Source of the DNA: Terriglobia bacterium
GTDB lineage: Bacteria; Acidobacteriota; Terriglobia; UBA7540
Reading direction: 5' to 3'
Assembly (NCBI GenBank): GCA_035712365.1
Contig: DASTAW010000002.1
Span: 1 to 64,000 of the forward strand
Length of the DNA stretch: 64,000 bases
Positions 51,844 to 60,293 of this stretch are shown in pieces. Below the pieces are notes generated by a model, which did not search any database, had not been told where the DNA came from, and saw only the letters and a list, made by a program, of their open reading frames with translations. Both the position numbers and the translations under genes were made by a program. How positions within the stretch are numbered: position 1 is the stretch's first letter; each line of letters opens with the position of its first letter.

Positions 51844-51930
51844 CTCGCAAAGACGCAAAGCCGCTAAGGCTCGAAAGGCTGGGAATGCGCATTTTGCCTG
51901 CAAGCTTTGCGCCTTCGCGCCTTTGCGTGA
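51844..51930. repeat. Imperfect inverted repeat containing 19-bp repeat copy 2
   Basis: TCGCAAAGACGCAAAG near 51844-51860 is nearly the reverse complement of GCCTTTGCGTGA at 51919-51930. The right arm includes the 19-bp string CCTTCGCGCCTTTGCGTGA (51912-51930) also found at 50671. This arrangement suggests a small dispersed palindromic element in the 273-bp spacer between the oxidoreductase and XdhC genes. Confidence 0.55.
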
Positions 51931-52016
51931 TGAGCCTTTGCTTCTGGAATGGGTCCATGCGTGGAGGCGCCCGCATTGACATTGCCCGTCACGGAGTTTA
52001 ACCTGAAAATAATTTT

Positions 52017-52841
52017 ATGGGCGACGTGTTCAATGAAATTGTCAAGCTGCGGAAAGAAGGCCGCAAGGGAGCACTTGCCACCATCATTCAGGTGCAGGGA
52101 TCGATTCCCAGCTACGAATGTTCAAAAATCCTGATTCGCGACGACGGCTCGATTGTGGGCACGGTCGGCGGCGGCTGCGTTGAGGCTGAGGTGTGGTCCG
52201 TTGCCCAGGACGTGATGCGGGAAGAAAAACCGCGCCGCCTGCACTTCAACCTGAATGCCAATCCGGAATTTGACACGGGCTTGGTCTGCGGCGGCTCGCT
52301 CGATATCTTCGTTGAGCCGATTTTAGCCACGCCCACGCTCTATCTTTTCGGCGGTGGCCACGTTTCGCTCAGCGTATCGAAAGTGGCTGCACTGGCTGGA
52401 TTTGACATCGTGGTCTGCGATGACCGCGAAGCGTTCGCCAACCAGGAGCGCTTTCCCTCCGCCGTCGCCACTCACGCCGGGCCGTGGGAAGAAATTTTCC
52501 CTCAGATCTCGCCCAACGGCCTCTCTTATGTCGTGATCGCCACTCGCGGCCACAAGGGCGATCTTGACTGTCTGCGCTGGGCCGTCTCGACGCAGGCGCG
52601 CTACATCGGCATGGTGGGCAGCAAGCGGAAGCTGGCCGAGTTCTTCAAAATTCTCGGCAGCGAGGGCGTTGCCGCCGAGCGCCTCGAGCAGGTGCACTCG
52701 CCCGTGGGCCTTGATATCGGCGCCCTCACGCCCGAAGAGATTGCCGTCTCCATCGTGGCGGAAATGATTGCTGTGCGCAGAAACGTGTCTCCTTCCGCCG
52801 CTTCGCTCACCTGGAAGCCCAGGGTGCAGCACACCTCATGA
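52017..52841 (+). CDS. XdhC/CoxI-family molybdenum-enzyme maturation protein
   Basis: XdhC proteins bind molybdenum cofactor and help its sulfuration and insertion into xanthine dehydrogenase or CO dehydrogenase-type enzymes. The 274-residue protein has the N-terminal XdhC domain (GTVGGGCVEAEVW, FDTGLVCGGSLDIFVE) and a C-terminal Rossmann-like domain (LFGGGHVSLSVSKVAALAGF, GMVGSKRKLAEFFK, VHSPVGLDIGALTPEEIAVSI). It overlaps the MocA gene by 4 nt. The molybdoenzyme subunits themselves are not in the window. Confidence 0.9.
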   Translation: MGDVFNEIVKLRKEGRKGALATIIQVQGSIPSYECSKILIRDDGSIVGTVGGGCVEAEVWSVAQDVMREEKPRRLHFNLNANPEFDTGLVCGGSLDIFVEPILATPTLYLFGGGHVSLSVSKVAALAGFDIVVCDDREAFANQERFPSAVATHAGPWEEIFPQISPNGLSYVVIATRGHKGDLDCLRWAVSTQARYIGMVGSKRKLAEFFKILGSEGVAAERLEQVHSPVGLDIGALTPEEIAVSIVAEMIAVRRNVSPSAASLTWKPRVQHTS

Positions 52842-53470
52842 GCGTTCCGCCGGGACCCCACTCGGAAGCTCCCTCATCGCGGGCTATCGCAGGCATTGTG
52901 CTCGCCGCAGGCGAATCTTCGCGCATGGGCGCTGATAAAGCGCTGCTGATGTATCGCGGCCGGACGTTTCTTGAAAATCTTATCTCGGCGCTGAAGGACG
53001 CCAGCATAAGCCGTGTCATCGTGGTTCTGGGCCACCACGCGGAACAAATCCAACAGCGTACGGATCTTGCGGCGGTTGAAGTGGTCCTCAACCATGATTA
53101 TCGCCGCGGTCAAACCTCATCGCTGCAGGCGGGGTTGCTCGCGCTGGCAGGAAACGAGCCGGAAGGCGTGGTCCTTTGCCTCATAGATCATCCAGTAGCA
53201 TCACCGGATACGATAAGGAAGCTAATCCATAGCTTTAAGTCTACCCGCAGATCCATTGTCATTCCGCAGATCAATGGCACGCATGGCCATCCGGTGCTGT
53301 TGGGCAGGGAATTGTTCAGCCAGGTGCTGGCTCTTGGGCCCGATGAGGGCGCCGACACGGTCATCCACCAGAACCGCGACCAGACGATGTTCGTGGAAGT
53401 CGCGGACCCTGGCATCCTTATCGACGTGGACGACCCAGAAAGCTACCGCAAGTTGGCTACGCAAGAGTAG
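52838..53470 (+). CDS. MocA-type molybdenum cofactor nucleotidyltransferase
   Basis: Probably attaches CMP (or GMP) to molybdopterin, making the dinucleotide cofactor for the enzyme served by XdhC. The 210-residue protein has the NTP-binding signature IVLAAGESSRMGADKAL, then GQTSSLQAGLLAL, LIDHPVASPDTI and GTHGHPVLLGR, and ends with IDVDDPESYRKL. The start ATG overlaps the XdhC stop (ATGA), so expression is coupled. Confidence 0.9.
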   Translation: MSVPPGPHSEAPSSRAIAGIVLAAGESSRMGADKALLMYRGRTFLENLISALKDASISRVIVVLGHHAEQIQQRTDLAAVEVVLNHDYRRGQTSSLQAGLLALAGNEPEGVVLCLIDHPVASPDTIRKLIHSFKSTRRSIVIPQINGTHGHPVLLGRELFSQVLALGPDEGADTVIHQNRDQTMFVEVADPGILIDVDDPESYRKLATQE

Positions 53471-53617
53471 GGGATGGGCTCGGGCCGTCCGGAAGCGGCC
53501 AAGAGCGCAGATGGAACGCAGAAGTTTTCTCCGCCACTTCGCCCTTTCCGTTGCATTTCAGAGAACACCATCCCACGCATGCCTCTGGCGTAACCCTAAG
53601 TCGCCGAGGCTTCGTGC

Positions 53618-53848
53618 CTAGCGCAACCGGTCCATGTCTCGAATCATTAATCGGATCGCCTGAATGAAGCCGGCGATCACGCCGATTGCCACGCACGCCC
53701 AGAACACGGCGACATTGTAAGGAATCAGGTATTGGTGAGATTGCCAATCGATCGTAAAGACAGATGAGGCGGGCACCATACCCTGCAGGATATAGCCCGC
53801 ACCAGAAAGGCTGGCAACGATCAATAAGGCGATCGAAATTGCGCGCAT
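53618..53848 (-). CDS. Small two-helix membrane protein
   Basis: A 76-residue protein with two clear hydrophobic helices (about 4-24 and 46-67), a short polar loop and a basic C-terminus. AGG seven bases upstream of the ATG supports it. I recognise no family. It is in a spacer between the MocA gene and the sorbosone dehydrogenase-like gene; the 285 bp beyond it on the right hold nothing that I can support. Confidence 0.5.
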   Translation of the reverse strand: MRAISIALLIVASLSGAGYILQGMVPASSVFTIDWQSHQYLIPYNVAVFWACVAIGVIAGFIQAIRLMIRDMDRLR

Positions 53849-54133
53849 GTGCTAACCTGGCGCCCCGTTGACGCAATTATAACCTATCGCGCAAGCCGAA
53901 AGAAGTCTTACCGCCGGTCTGAGGCAAACTCGCGGACCAATCGCCTTGGGGCAAGTTTGCAGGGTACGGAGCGTACAGGCTTGATCGAACCACGGAACTT
54001 ATTGAAAATGAGCGGAAACCAAGCCGACAGCAGGAGCATATCCATTCCCAGACCCAACGCCAGCTCGACTGGCCTAATGGCCGGACTGGGGGCTGAGCGA
54101 CATTCAAGCTTGCACCGGCCCAGGCCAGCAGGG

Positions 54134-55327
54134 CTACTCCTTGGACACTCGCCAGACCACGTTGCCGACATCGTCAGAAACCAACAGCGAGCCATCCCTG
54201 GCCACGGCAACGCCGACGGGGCGTCCTTCCACGGCCTTCTGGTGCGGGTTGGGATCGAAGCCGGTCAGGAAGTTCTCCGGGTTAGCAGTAGGCTCGCCGT
54301 TCTTGAAAGGAACGAATATTACCTCGTATCCCGAATGGACGCTGCGGTTCCAGGAGCCGTGTAAGGCAATGAAAGCTCCGTGTTGGTAGCTTTCAGGAAA
54401 CTGCTTGCCCATATAGAAATTAGATTCCAGCGGCGCCGTGTGCGGACCCACGAGAACGTCGGGAACAATGGCTTTGGCCACCAGATCAGGCCGCTGCTTT
54501 TTCACGCGCGGATCGAGGTTTTTGCCGATGTAGCTGTAGGGCCATCCCAGAAATCCGCCATCAGGCACGTGAGTAAAGTAGTCGGGCGGCAGGTTGTCGC
54601 CCAGCATGTCGCGCTCGTTGACGTCGGCCCAAAGCACGCCGTTATCGGGATTCACGGCCAGGCCCACGGCGTTGCGGAGGCCGCTGGCGTAGATTCTTGC
54701 GTTTTTGCCATCGGGATCAGCCACCTGGATGGCGGCACGGCGAGGATCAGACTCAACGCAAACATTGCAGTCGGAGCCGGCGGAAACAAACATCTCTTTG
54801 CCGTCGCGGCTGAAGACGACGGTGCGGGTTGAGTGCATGCCGCCGCTCGGCAGGCCCAGGATACGCTCGCTGCCGCCGGTGGGTTTCGAGGTCTCCGGGT
54901 CGTAGGGAAAGCGGATGACTTCATCGGTGTCTGCAATGTAGACGTAGTTGCCATGGAAAGCAATGCCGAAGGGTTCATTCAAGTGATTGGCGAACCTAAA
55001 CCGGCCGTCGGATGCCTTTCCGTTGCCCGGATCGTGCAAGACGTAAACCGTGTTGCCGCTCGTATCCGCGAGAAAGACGTCACCGTTGGGCGCCACCGCC
55101 AGATAGCGCGGCTCTTTGAACCCTTTGGCGAACAGGGAAACATGGAAGCCTGGCGGCGCTTTGGGTGTGAAGCCGGGCGAGGTATTGCCAGTCGGCGGAT
55201 TAGCCACGGTAGGCCCGCTAAACGGCTTGGGCAGCGTCGGCTCCTGGCCATGGGTCACGCCCCTGACCTGTGCAAAGCCCACAGAGCCACCCAACAAGAC
55301 GAGAAACAGCAGGTTGATGATCTTCAT
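54134..55327 (-). CDS. Secreted beta-propeller sugar dehydrogenase-like protein (sorbosone dehydrogenase family)
   Basis: A 397-residue periplasmic protein with a signal peptide (LLFLVLLGGSVGFAQ) and a six-bladed propeller like PQQ-dependent soluble aldose and sorbosone dehydrogenases: GFKEPRYLAVAPNGDVFLAD, HLNEPFGIAFHGNYVYIAD, ASGLRNAVGLAVNPDNG, WADVNERDMLGDNLPPDYF and IALHGSWNRS. PQQ and Ca-binding residues of this family (notably the RNAVG and HGSWNRS strings) are present. The sugar substrate is unknown. Confidence 0.85.
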   Translation of the reverse strand: MKIINLLFLVLLGGSVGFAQVRGVTHGQEPTLPKPFSGPTVANPPTGNTSPGFTPKAPPGFHVSLFAKGFKEPRYLAVAPNGDVFLADTSGNTVYVLHDPGNGKASDGRFRFANHLNEPFGIAFHGNYVYIADTDEVIRFPYDPETSKPTGGSERILGLPSGGMHSTRTVVFSRDGKEMFVSAGSDCNVCVESDPRRAAIQVADPDGKNARIYASGLRNAVGLAVNPDNGVLWADVNERDMLGDNLPPDYFTHVPDGGFLGWPYSYIGKNLDPRVKKQRPDLVAKAIVPDVLVGPHTAPLESNFYMGKQFPESYQHGAFIALHGSWNRSVHSGYEVIFVPFKNGEPTANPENFLTGFDPNPHQKAVEGRPVGVAVARDGSLLVSDDVGNVVWRVSKE

Positions 55328-55383
55328 TCGCTCTCCTTAGCAGGTCACGGTTCAAAAAAAGCTTCAACTTCTATTCTGCCACT

Positions 55384-55743
55384 TCATAAGACCAGCTTGT
55401 CGAGCGCCTCGCGCAGCGCGGTGATCGCCAGCATGCTGGCGTGGCGCGAGGCCGCAGGAAGGCCGCCCAGGCCCGTTTCGATATGTTCGGCGTTGATGGC
55501 CGCAATGTCCGGGAGGGGCATTCCTTTGATGGCCTCGGTAAGCCAGGAGCCACAGGCCACCGCCGGAACGCAGCCTTGGACCTTAAATCTCGCCTCGAAC
55601 ACTATTCCATCACGAACCAGAATCCACAGCTTCATGGCGTCGCCGCAGACGGGATTCGCGGCCGTGACCACGGCAGTTGGCTTGTCAATCTCGCCCACGT
55701 TGCGTGGATTCTGGAAATGGTCAAGGACCTGGCGCGAATACAT
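55384..55743 (-). CDS. IscU/NifU-N-like iron-sulfur scaffold with rearranged cysteines
   Basis: A 119-residue scaffold-like protein. It begins YSRQVLDHFQNPRNVGEID as in IscU/NifU. The first ligand (NPVCGD, Cys33) and second (QGCVPAVACGS, Cys58) are present, plus an extra Cys64. The usual third cysteine, in an HCS motif, is replaced: the segment reads SRHASMLAI (His101, Ala102). The start ATG shares a base with the ZIP transporter stop (TGATG). Cluster assembly remains possible with Cys64, but a different metal role is conceivable given the zinc-transporter partner. Confidence 0.82.
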   Translation of the reverse strand: MYSRQVLDHFQNPRNVGEIDKPTAVVTAANPVCGDAMKLWILVRDGIVFEARFKVQGCVPAVACGSWLTEAIKGMPLPDIAAINAEHIETGLGGLPAASRHASMLAITALREALDKLVL

Positions 55744-56480
55744 CAGGCTCCTGGTACAACAAATAATTTGAGCAATATGACCATGACCACGCCCGTGCCC
55801 ACCGTCAGCGCGATCCGGATGTCCGGCTTCTTATTTACCTCGGGAATCAGGTCAGAGGCCGCTACGTAAAGCGTTGCCCCTGCGGAAAGCGCCAGCCCAA
55901 GAGCTGCCCAGCGGTACGCAAAGCCCATGGCCAGAACGCCCAGAATTCTTGAGATGCCGAGAGCCCCCGCCGCTTTCATGCCCGAACCGCGGCCCTTGCC
56001 CGCCGTCACCATCACCGAGGCAATCGTAAAACCTTCGGGTATGTTGTGCAGGATGGTGGCGCCGAAAATCACCATTCCCAGCCAGGTTGAAACCATGAAG
56101 CCGGAAGCAATGGCGACGCCGTCGAGAAAAGTGTGGACCAGCAGGCCGCCCAGCGCCGTGTATGCCACGCGGCTGTGGACAAACTCTTCGGGATGGGTTT
56201 CCTCGCCAAAATGGAAATGGCCGGGCCACACGTGCTCGAAGATATGAACAACCAGATAGCCTGCCAGGATCAGGACAGGTCCTTCCACCGGCGCCAGGCG
56301 CAGGCTTTCCGGAATCATCTCCATCATGGCAGTGGCCAGCATAAAACCGGAGCCCAGGGCAAGGAAGTATGCCAGAAAAGACCGGCTCCACGCTCTGGCG
56401 GATACGATGGAAGCGCCAAACAGATTGGCGAGCCCGGCGGCCACCGCGAGGACAAGGCTGATCTCAATGGCAAGTAGCAT
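55743..56480 (-). CDS. ZIP-family metal transporter
   Basis: A 245-residue inner-membrane transporter with eight hydrophobic segments. Helix IV and V metal-binding motifs are visible: VHTFLDGVAIASGF and LHNIPEGFTIASV, the HxxxD and HNxPEG signatures of ZIP proteins, plus a His-rich loop (HFHFGEETHPEE) before them. Such proteins import zinc, iron or manganese. It overlaps the NifU-like gene by one base and is 28 nt downstream of ychF on the same strand. Confidence 0.9.
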   Translation of the reverse strand: MLLAIEISLVLAVAAGLANLFGASIVSARAWSRSFLAYFLALGSGFMLATAMMEMIPESLRLAPVEGPVLILAGYLVVHIFEHVWPGHFHFGEETHPEEFVHSRVAYTALGGLLVHTFLDGVAIASGFMVSTWLGMVIFGATILHNIPEGFTIASVMVTAGKGRGSGMKAAGALGISRILGVLAMGFAYRWAALGLALSAGATLYVAASDLIPEVNKKPDIRIALTVGTGVVMVILLKLFVVPGA

Positions 56481-56508
56481 GGCAGTTGGTTGAAGATGCG
56501 AAATGGCC

Positions 56509-57591
56509 TCAGCCCGAATGCCGGAAGTGTACGATCTCTCCGTCGTGGACCACGTATTCTTTGCCTTCCAGTCTCAACGAGCCGCGCGCGCGGGCCTCGG
56601 CGAAGCCGCCGGCATCCACCAACTCATCATAGGTAATCACTTCAGCACGGATGAAACCACGCTGAATGTCTGAATGGATTTCGCCGGCGGCGTCGAACGC
56701 TGTCATTCCTTCGCGAATGGTCCAGGCGCGGCACTCGTCCTCGCCTACAGTAAAGAACGAGATCAGGCCCAGCAGTTGGTAGCTGGAGCGAATCAGCCGC
56801 GCGATGGCCGACGCCTTCAGCCCGTAACTGGCCAGGAATTCGCCTGCTTCCTCGTCGCTCAATTCGGAAAGCTCCTCCTCGACTTTGCCGCACACGGCGG
56901 TGACGGCGGTGCGCGGCCGCTGCCTCAGCCCGGCCTGGTGCGCAAACTGATCGGCAGCGTTGGCGCGGGGCGCGTCCTGTTCTCCCAGGTTCAGCACGTA
57001 GAGCATGGGCTTGAGGGAGAGAAAAGTGAATCCACGCAGGGCGCGTTCTTCCTCAGGCGTCAGATCGAGCTCGCGCAGCGGTTTTTGCGCTTCCAGGGCT
57101 TCCTTCGCCTTCAACAGGGACTGATGTTCCTTTTCAAGAGACGTGGTTTTCTGCTTCTTGATGTCCTTGTCCAGCCGCTCCAGTCGCTTTTCAACGATCG
57201 CCAGATCGGAAAGCACAAGTTCAAGTTCGACGGATTCGACGTCGCGTTTGGGATCGACTGTTTCATTCTCGGCAGGAATAGCAGGGTCCTCGAAGGCGCG
57301 CACCACGTGCGCGAGGGCGTCCATTTCCTTCAATGCGGCAGAATGCGTTCCGGTCCGCGCCAACTGGATGACGCTGGCCGGTGTATCTACGTACTCGATG
57401 CTGGCGTGGACCACTTTTTTTGGATTGAACATCCCGGTCAGGCGGTCGAGGCGCGCGTCGGGCACCTTCACGACGCCCAGGCGAGCTTCCGGCTTGCCGC
57501 TGGCCAACCTGTTATCCTGGGCATGGGTGAGGATTTTGAACAAGGTTGTCTTGCCCACCATGCTGAGGCCTACAATCCCAGTCTTGAGCAC
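56509..57591 (-). CDS. ychF: YchF/OLA1-family ATPase
   Basis: An Obg-related P-loop protein that binds ATP and ribosomes. From GTG 57591 (360 residues): G1 is GLSMVGKTTLFKILT, the NxxE of YchF is YVLNLGEQD, and a coiled coil (about 130-195) is followed by the C-terminal TGS domain with DECRAWTIREGMTAFDAAG, SDIQRGFIRAEVI and EYVVHDGEIVHFR. The G3 region reads YVDTPASV instead of the usual DIAGLVKGAS, so this is a divergent branch. The GTG has AAAGGAAG upstream and fits the family N-terminus better than ATG 57642. Confidence 0.87.
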   Translation of the reverse strand: MLKTGIVGLSMVGKTTLFKILTHAQDNRLASGKPEARLGVVKVPDARLDRLTGMFNPKKVVHASIEYVDTPASVIQLARTGTHSAALKEMDALAHVVRAFEDPAIPAENETVDPKRDVESVELELVLSDLAIVEKRLERLDKDIKKQKTTSLEKEHQSLLKAKEALEAQKPLRELDLTPEEERALRGFTFLSLKPMLYVLNLGEQDAPRANAADQFAHQAGLRQRPRTAVTAVCGKVEEELSELSDEEAGEFLASYGLKASAIARLIRSSYQLLGLISFFTVGEDECRAWTIREGMTAFDAAGEIHSDIQRGFIRAEVITYDELVDAGGFAEARARGSLRLEGKEYVVHDGEIVHFRHSG

Positions 57592-57799
57592 AACTTCCTT
57601 TCGACTTTGCTGATGAGGTGTAGTGATTTCCAGAACTGTCAAACTTTCGATACTAACACATCAGCCCGACGGTGTAGAGGTTGGGAAGGCGGTCACGCGG
57701 CGCAGGTACGCATTGACAAAGCAGGTTTGGGTTGCAGGAGGAGAGAGGGAGCCGGCGGTGGCGAGGGTTCCGCCGGCCCTTGCACGGAAATGGAAAGGT

Positions 57800-58168
57800 T
57801 CAGGCTGCTCTGGTTCCGTGAGCAACTTCTGAAGTGGCCACGCTTGGCGCGGTCACCCTTTCAGGAAACTCGGCAAAGCCAGTTCGGGTCTTTGCCATCA
57901 TTTTGCAAACAGCAGCGATCATAAACGCACTTGAGAATGCGCCGAGGAACGCGGGGATGATGTACTGGCCGCCAATGGCGACACCGGCAAACCAGTGGCC
58001 CAACACCGGCGTGGCAACCCATGCTCCCAGCCAGCCCAAGATCCACTTGGCAAAGAATCCATCAACACCGCCGAGAAAGCGATAACGAATGCCACTATGG
58101 ATTACGATTGCCGCGATAAAACTGATGATGAACAGTGTAAGAAACGCTCCAAATCCCATTCCAATCAT
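57800..58168 (-). CDS. Small membrane protein
   Basis: A 122-residue protein with three hydrophobic helices (about 3-24, 40-62 and 70-92), GVAIGGQYIIPAFLGAFSSA in the last, and a polar Thr/Ala-rich tail. ATG 58168 has AGGAGGTGA five bases upstream, an ideal ribosome-binding site, and so is preferred over ATG 58288. I recognise no family with confidence. Monocistronic. Confidence 0.7.
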   Translation of the reverse strand: MIGMGFGAFLTLFIISFIAAIVIHSGIRYRFLGGVDGFFAKWILGWLGAWVATPVLGHWFAGVAIGGQYIIPAFLGAFSSAFMIAAVCKMMAKTRTGFAEFPERVTAPSVATSEVAHGTRAA

Positions 58169-58599
58169 TGAAGTCACCTCCTGTTGAATTTTCGAACATT
58201 CCGGGCGCCGGACGGGCCGAAACCCGGAATTTCGGGCCCGCATATCGTGCACAAGGTCAGGGTGGAACACGGACAACGGGTTGTTCAAATTCCGCCCTTA
58301 AATACGATTTACTTTTGTTGCGAAAAGGTTGTCCGCGGCCAGCACTTTCAGTTTGTTGAGGAGGAAACGGGCACAGTGCCCAGCCTGTTCTGGCCCTTGC
58401 GGCGTGGAAGGCGTCGTAAGAGCGAATGAACCGAGTTGATGAGTGCAGCCAGGTGAGAGGCATCGCCTATCTCCCGCGCGAGCATCGGTTCGCTCGTCTC
58501 TTTTACACAAACGATTATCTCACTTTGAGGCGCAGCCGTCAAGGGGAATATAGCCTCGCGCCGAGGCTACGCCTGGCGGCAAGCAGAACGTGCTGCGCG
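58169..58599. other. Gene-free region
   Basis: About 430 bp between two minus-strand genes. Several short ORFs exist on both strands, none family-like. It should contain the promoter for the small membrane protein; I see no clear terminator or RNA. Confidence 0.5.
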
Positions 58600-59382
58600 T
58601 CAGAAACGCCCGCGGGCCCTCTCCTTGTGGGGAAGAACTTCCAGGCAAGTGGTCCACCAGCCGGTGGTGATCGTTTCGGCAAATTCTGCTGGCAGGTTTT
58701 CCGCTCGCATTTCACCGGCCAGCTTTTCAAAGTCGTACTCGACGGGAATAAATTCCACTTTCACACTAGCGCCGCTGATGGTCAGCAGCGTGTACCAGAC
58801 GTTCGTGGCGCCGTCATTTTCCGGCCGGCCCAGCACTCCGACGTTGATGAAGTGGCGCTTCTCCGGCAGCTCGCGGTGCCATTTGATGCCCGAATGGGTT
58901 ACGCAACCGATGTCGGCGTTTGCCTGGGCCAGAAGGTATTCGAGAAAAGCATCGGGGCTGGTGGATTCCCAGAGGAATTCGTTCATCCGGCGGGGCGATC
59001 CGTGGCACAACAAGACCGACCTGCCTTCAATCTCAAGGCGGAGCGCCTCCGGCAGGGTGCGCAGCCAGGCCTTGTTGTCTGCTGACGTGTTCCTGAAGGT
59101 GTAGTTATAGCTGAGGCGCGCAAAGTGATTGTCGCGCGGGTCGGTGTATCCGCACTGGCAGTCAGCGAGTCCGCCGGCCAGAGAATTGTCATAGTTCCCC
59201 TGGATGCATTGCACGCTGTTCTCGCGCAGGAGCGGATAGACGCGGTCGGGATGAGGGCCAAACGCGCCCAGGTCGCCGAGGCAGTAGAGGCCGTCAGCAT
59301 GGCGGCGGCGGGCATCATCAAGTGCCGCTTCAAGCGCCAGGTAGTTGTTGTAGATGCCGCCGAAAAGCGCAAGCCGTTTCAT
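58600..59382 (-). CDS. Metallophosphoesterase-fold protein with degenerate first motif
   Basis: A 260-residue protein of the calcineurin-like phosphoesterase fold (YfcE/MJ0936-like). GDLGAFGPHPDRVYP (Asp37) and GNYDN (Asn63) match motifs 2 and 3, and CHGSP matches motif 4. But the first motif, normally GDxHGN, reads GGIYNN: both the Asp and the His that bind metal are missing, and the last GHTH motif is THSG. It may therefore have lost or changed its activity. The start overlaps the radical SAM gene stop by 4 nt (ATGA). Confidence 0.8.
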   Translation of the reverse strand: MKRLALFGGIYNNYLALEAALDDARRRHADGLYCLGDLGAFGPHPDRVYPLLRENSVQCIQGNYDNSLAGGLADCQCGYTDPRDNHFARLSYNYTFRNTSADNKAWLRTLPEALRLEIEGRSVLLCHGSPRRMNEFLWESTSPDAFLEYLLAQANADIGCVTHSGIKWHRELPEKRHFINVGVLGRPENDGATNVWYTLLTISGASVKVEFIPVEYDFEKLAGEMRAENLPAEFAETITTGWWTTCLEVLPHKERARGRF

Positions 59383-60293
59383 GGAAGTTTATTCGCACCC
59401 GCTTCTGACGCGGGGCCCTCAATCAGCGAACTCACATTGCCGCAGATCGTTCCGTAGTGGTAGCAGGTGACGCAGGCGTTGTGGCCCAGCGCAAAGTTTG
59501 GCCGGGCATCGGCGAGAGTTTGCCCCAGCCGGGCGTCGGGCTTCTCCACCAACAGCGGACAGACCCAGATGCCGCGGTCGGTAACAACACGAGAATTCGA
59601 GCACATCAGCAGTTCACGGTCAAAGCCATCCAGCATCTCTTCACTGAGCAGCGAGCCCGTATCGATTCCAGCGCGGCGTTCGAGTTCGCGGCCCAGCGGC
59701 AGGGCAGGAAGCACCTTGATGCGCGGACGGTCGTATCCGGCGGCGCGCAGAATCGCGGAAAACGCGGCCAGGGCATGAAGCTCCTCGTCGTCGCTCCAGG
59801 TTCGTACCACGGTGACCAGCGGCAGCAGGCCGCGCCCGCTGAGGCGTCGCACGCCTTCGAGCGCGCTATGAAACACGCCCTCGCCGCGGATGGCGTCATT
59901 CATCTCTTCTGTGTAGCCATCCAGGCTGACGCGAATTTCGAGCGAATACCTTGCCGATCGCTCGATGGCCGCCAGACGGCCGGCGATTCGGTCGTTGATT
60001 AACATGCCGTTGGTCAACACCGTGGTTGGCGCATGTTTCAGCGCAAACGCCAGCATCTCCGGCAGGCGGGGATGCAGAAAGGGTTCGCCGCCGGTGAAGA
60101 ATATTTCTTTCACCCCGGCATGGGCCGCGCATTCGATTTCTTCGCGTATCGTTTCAATACTGAGGAAGCCGAATGTCCTCACGTTGGGACCGCTGTTGTT
60201 GAAGCAGTGTAAACAGGCGATGTTACAAAGTGTTCCGCTCACCTGGAACCAGAGATTGTCGAGGTGGGTGAGGGTGACTTCAGGAAAATTCAT
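59379..60293 (-). CDS. Radical SAM protein with C-terminal cysteine-rich extension
   Basis: A 304-residue radical SAM enzyme. The cluster motif is GTLCNIACLHC (Cys23, 27, 30 from ATG 60293), with FFTGGEPFLHP for SAM binding. The C-terminal part holds further cysteines (MCSNSR, WVCPLLV, ACVTCYHYGTICGN), suggesting one or two auxiliary clusters of the SPASM/twitch type. The reaction is unknown. The ATG overlaps the MFS gene stop (ATGA), and the stop overlaps the phosphoesterase start, so MFS, radical SAM and phosphoesterase are one coupled operon. Confidence 0.82.
   Translation of the reverse strand: MNFPEVTLTHLDNLWFQVSGTLCNIACLHCFNNSGPNVRTFGFLSIETIREEIECAAHAGVKEIFFTGGEPFLHPRLPEMLAFALKHAPTTVLTNGMLINDRIAGRLAAIERSARYSLEIRVSLDGYTEEMNDAIRGEGVFHSALEGVRRLSGRGLLPLVTVVRTWSDDEELHALAAFSAILRAAGYDRPRIKVLPALPLGRELERRAGIDTGSLLSEEMLDGFDRELLMCSNSRVVTDRGIWVCPLLVEKPDARLGQTLADARPNFALGHNACVTCYHYGTICGNVSSLIEGPASEAGANKLP

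Noticed and set aside
53849-54133. Short minus-strand ORFs (53877-54107 and 53908-54210)
   Set aside because: They overlap each other and the next gene and show no conserved pattern or ribosome-binding site.
56674-57924. 416-residue ORF on the plus strand
   Set aside because: Antisense to ychF, whose TGS domain and P-loop are unmistakable.
58426-59085. 219-residue ORF on the plus strand
   Set aside because: Runs antisense into the phosphoesterase-fold gene; no motif.
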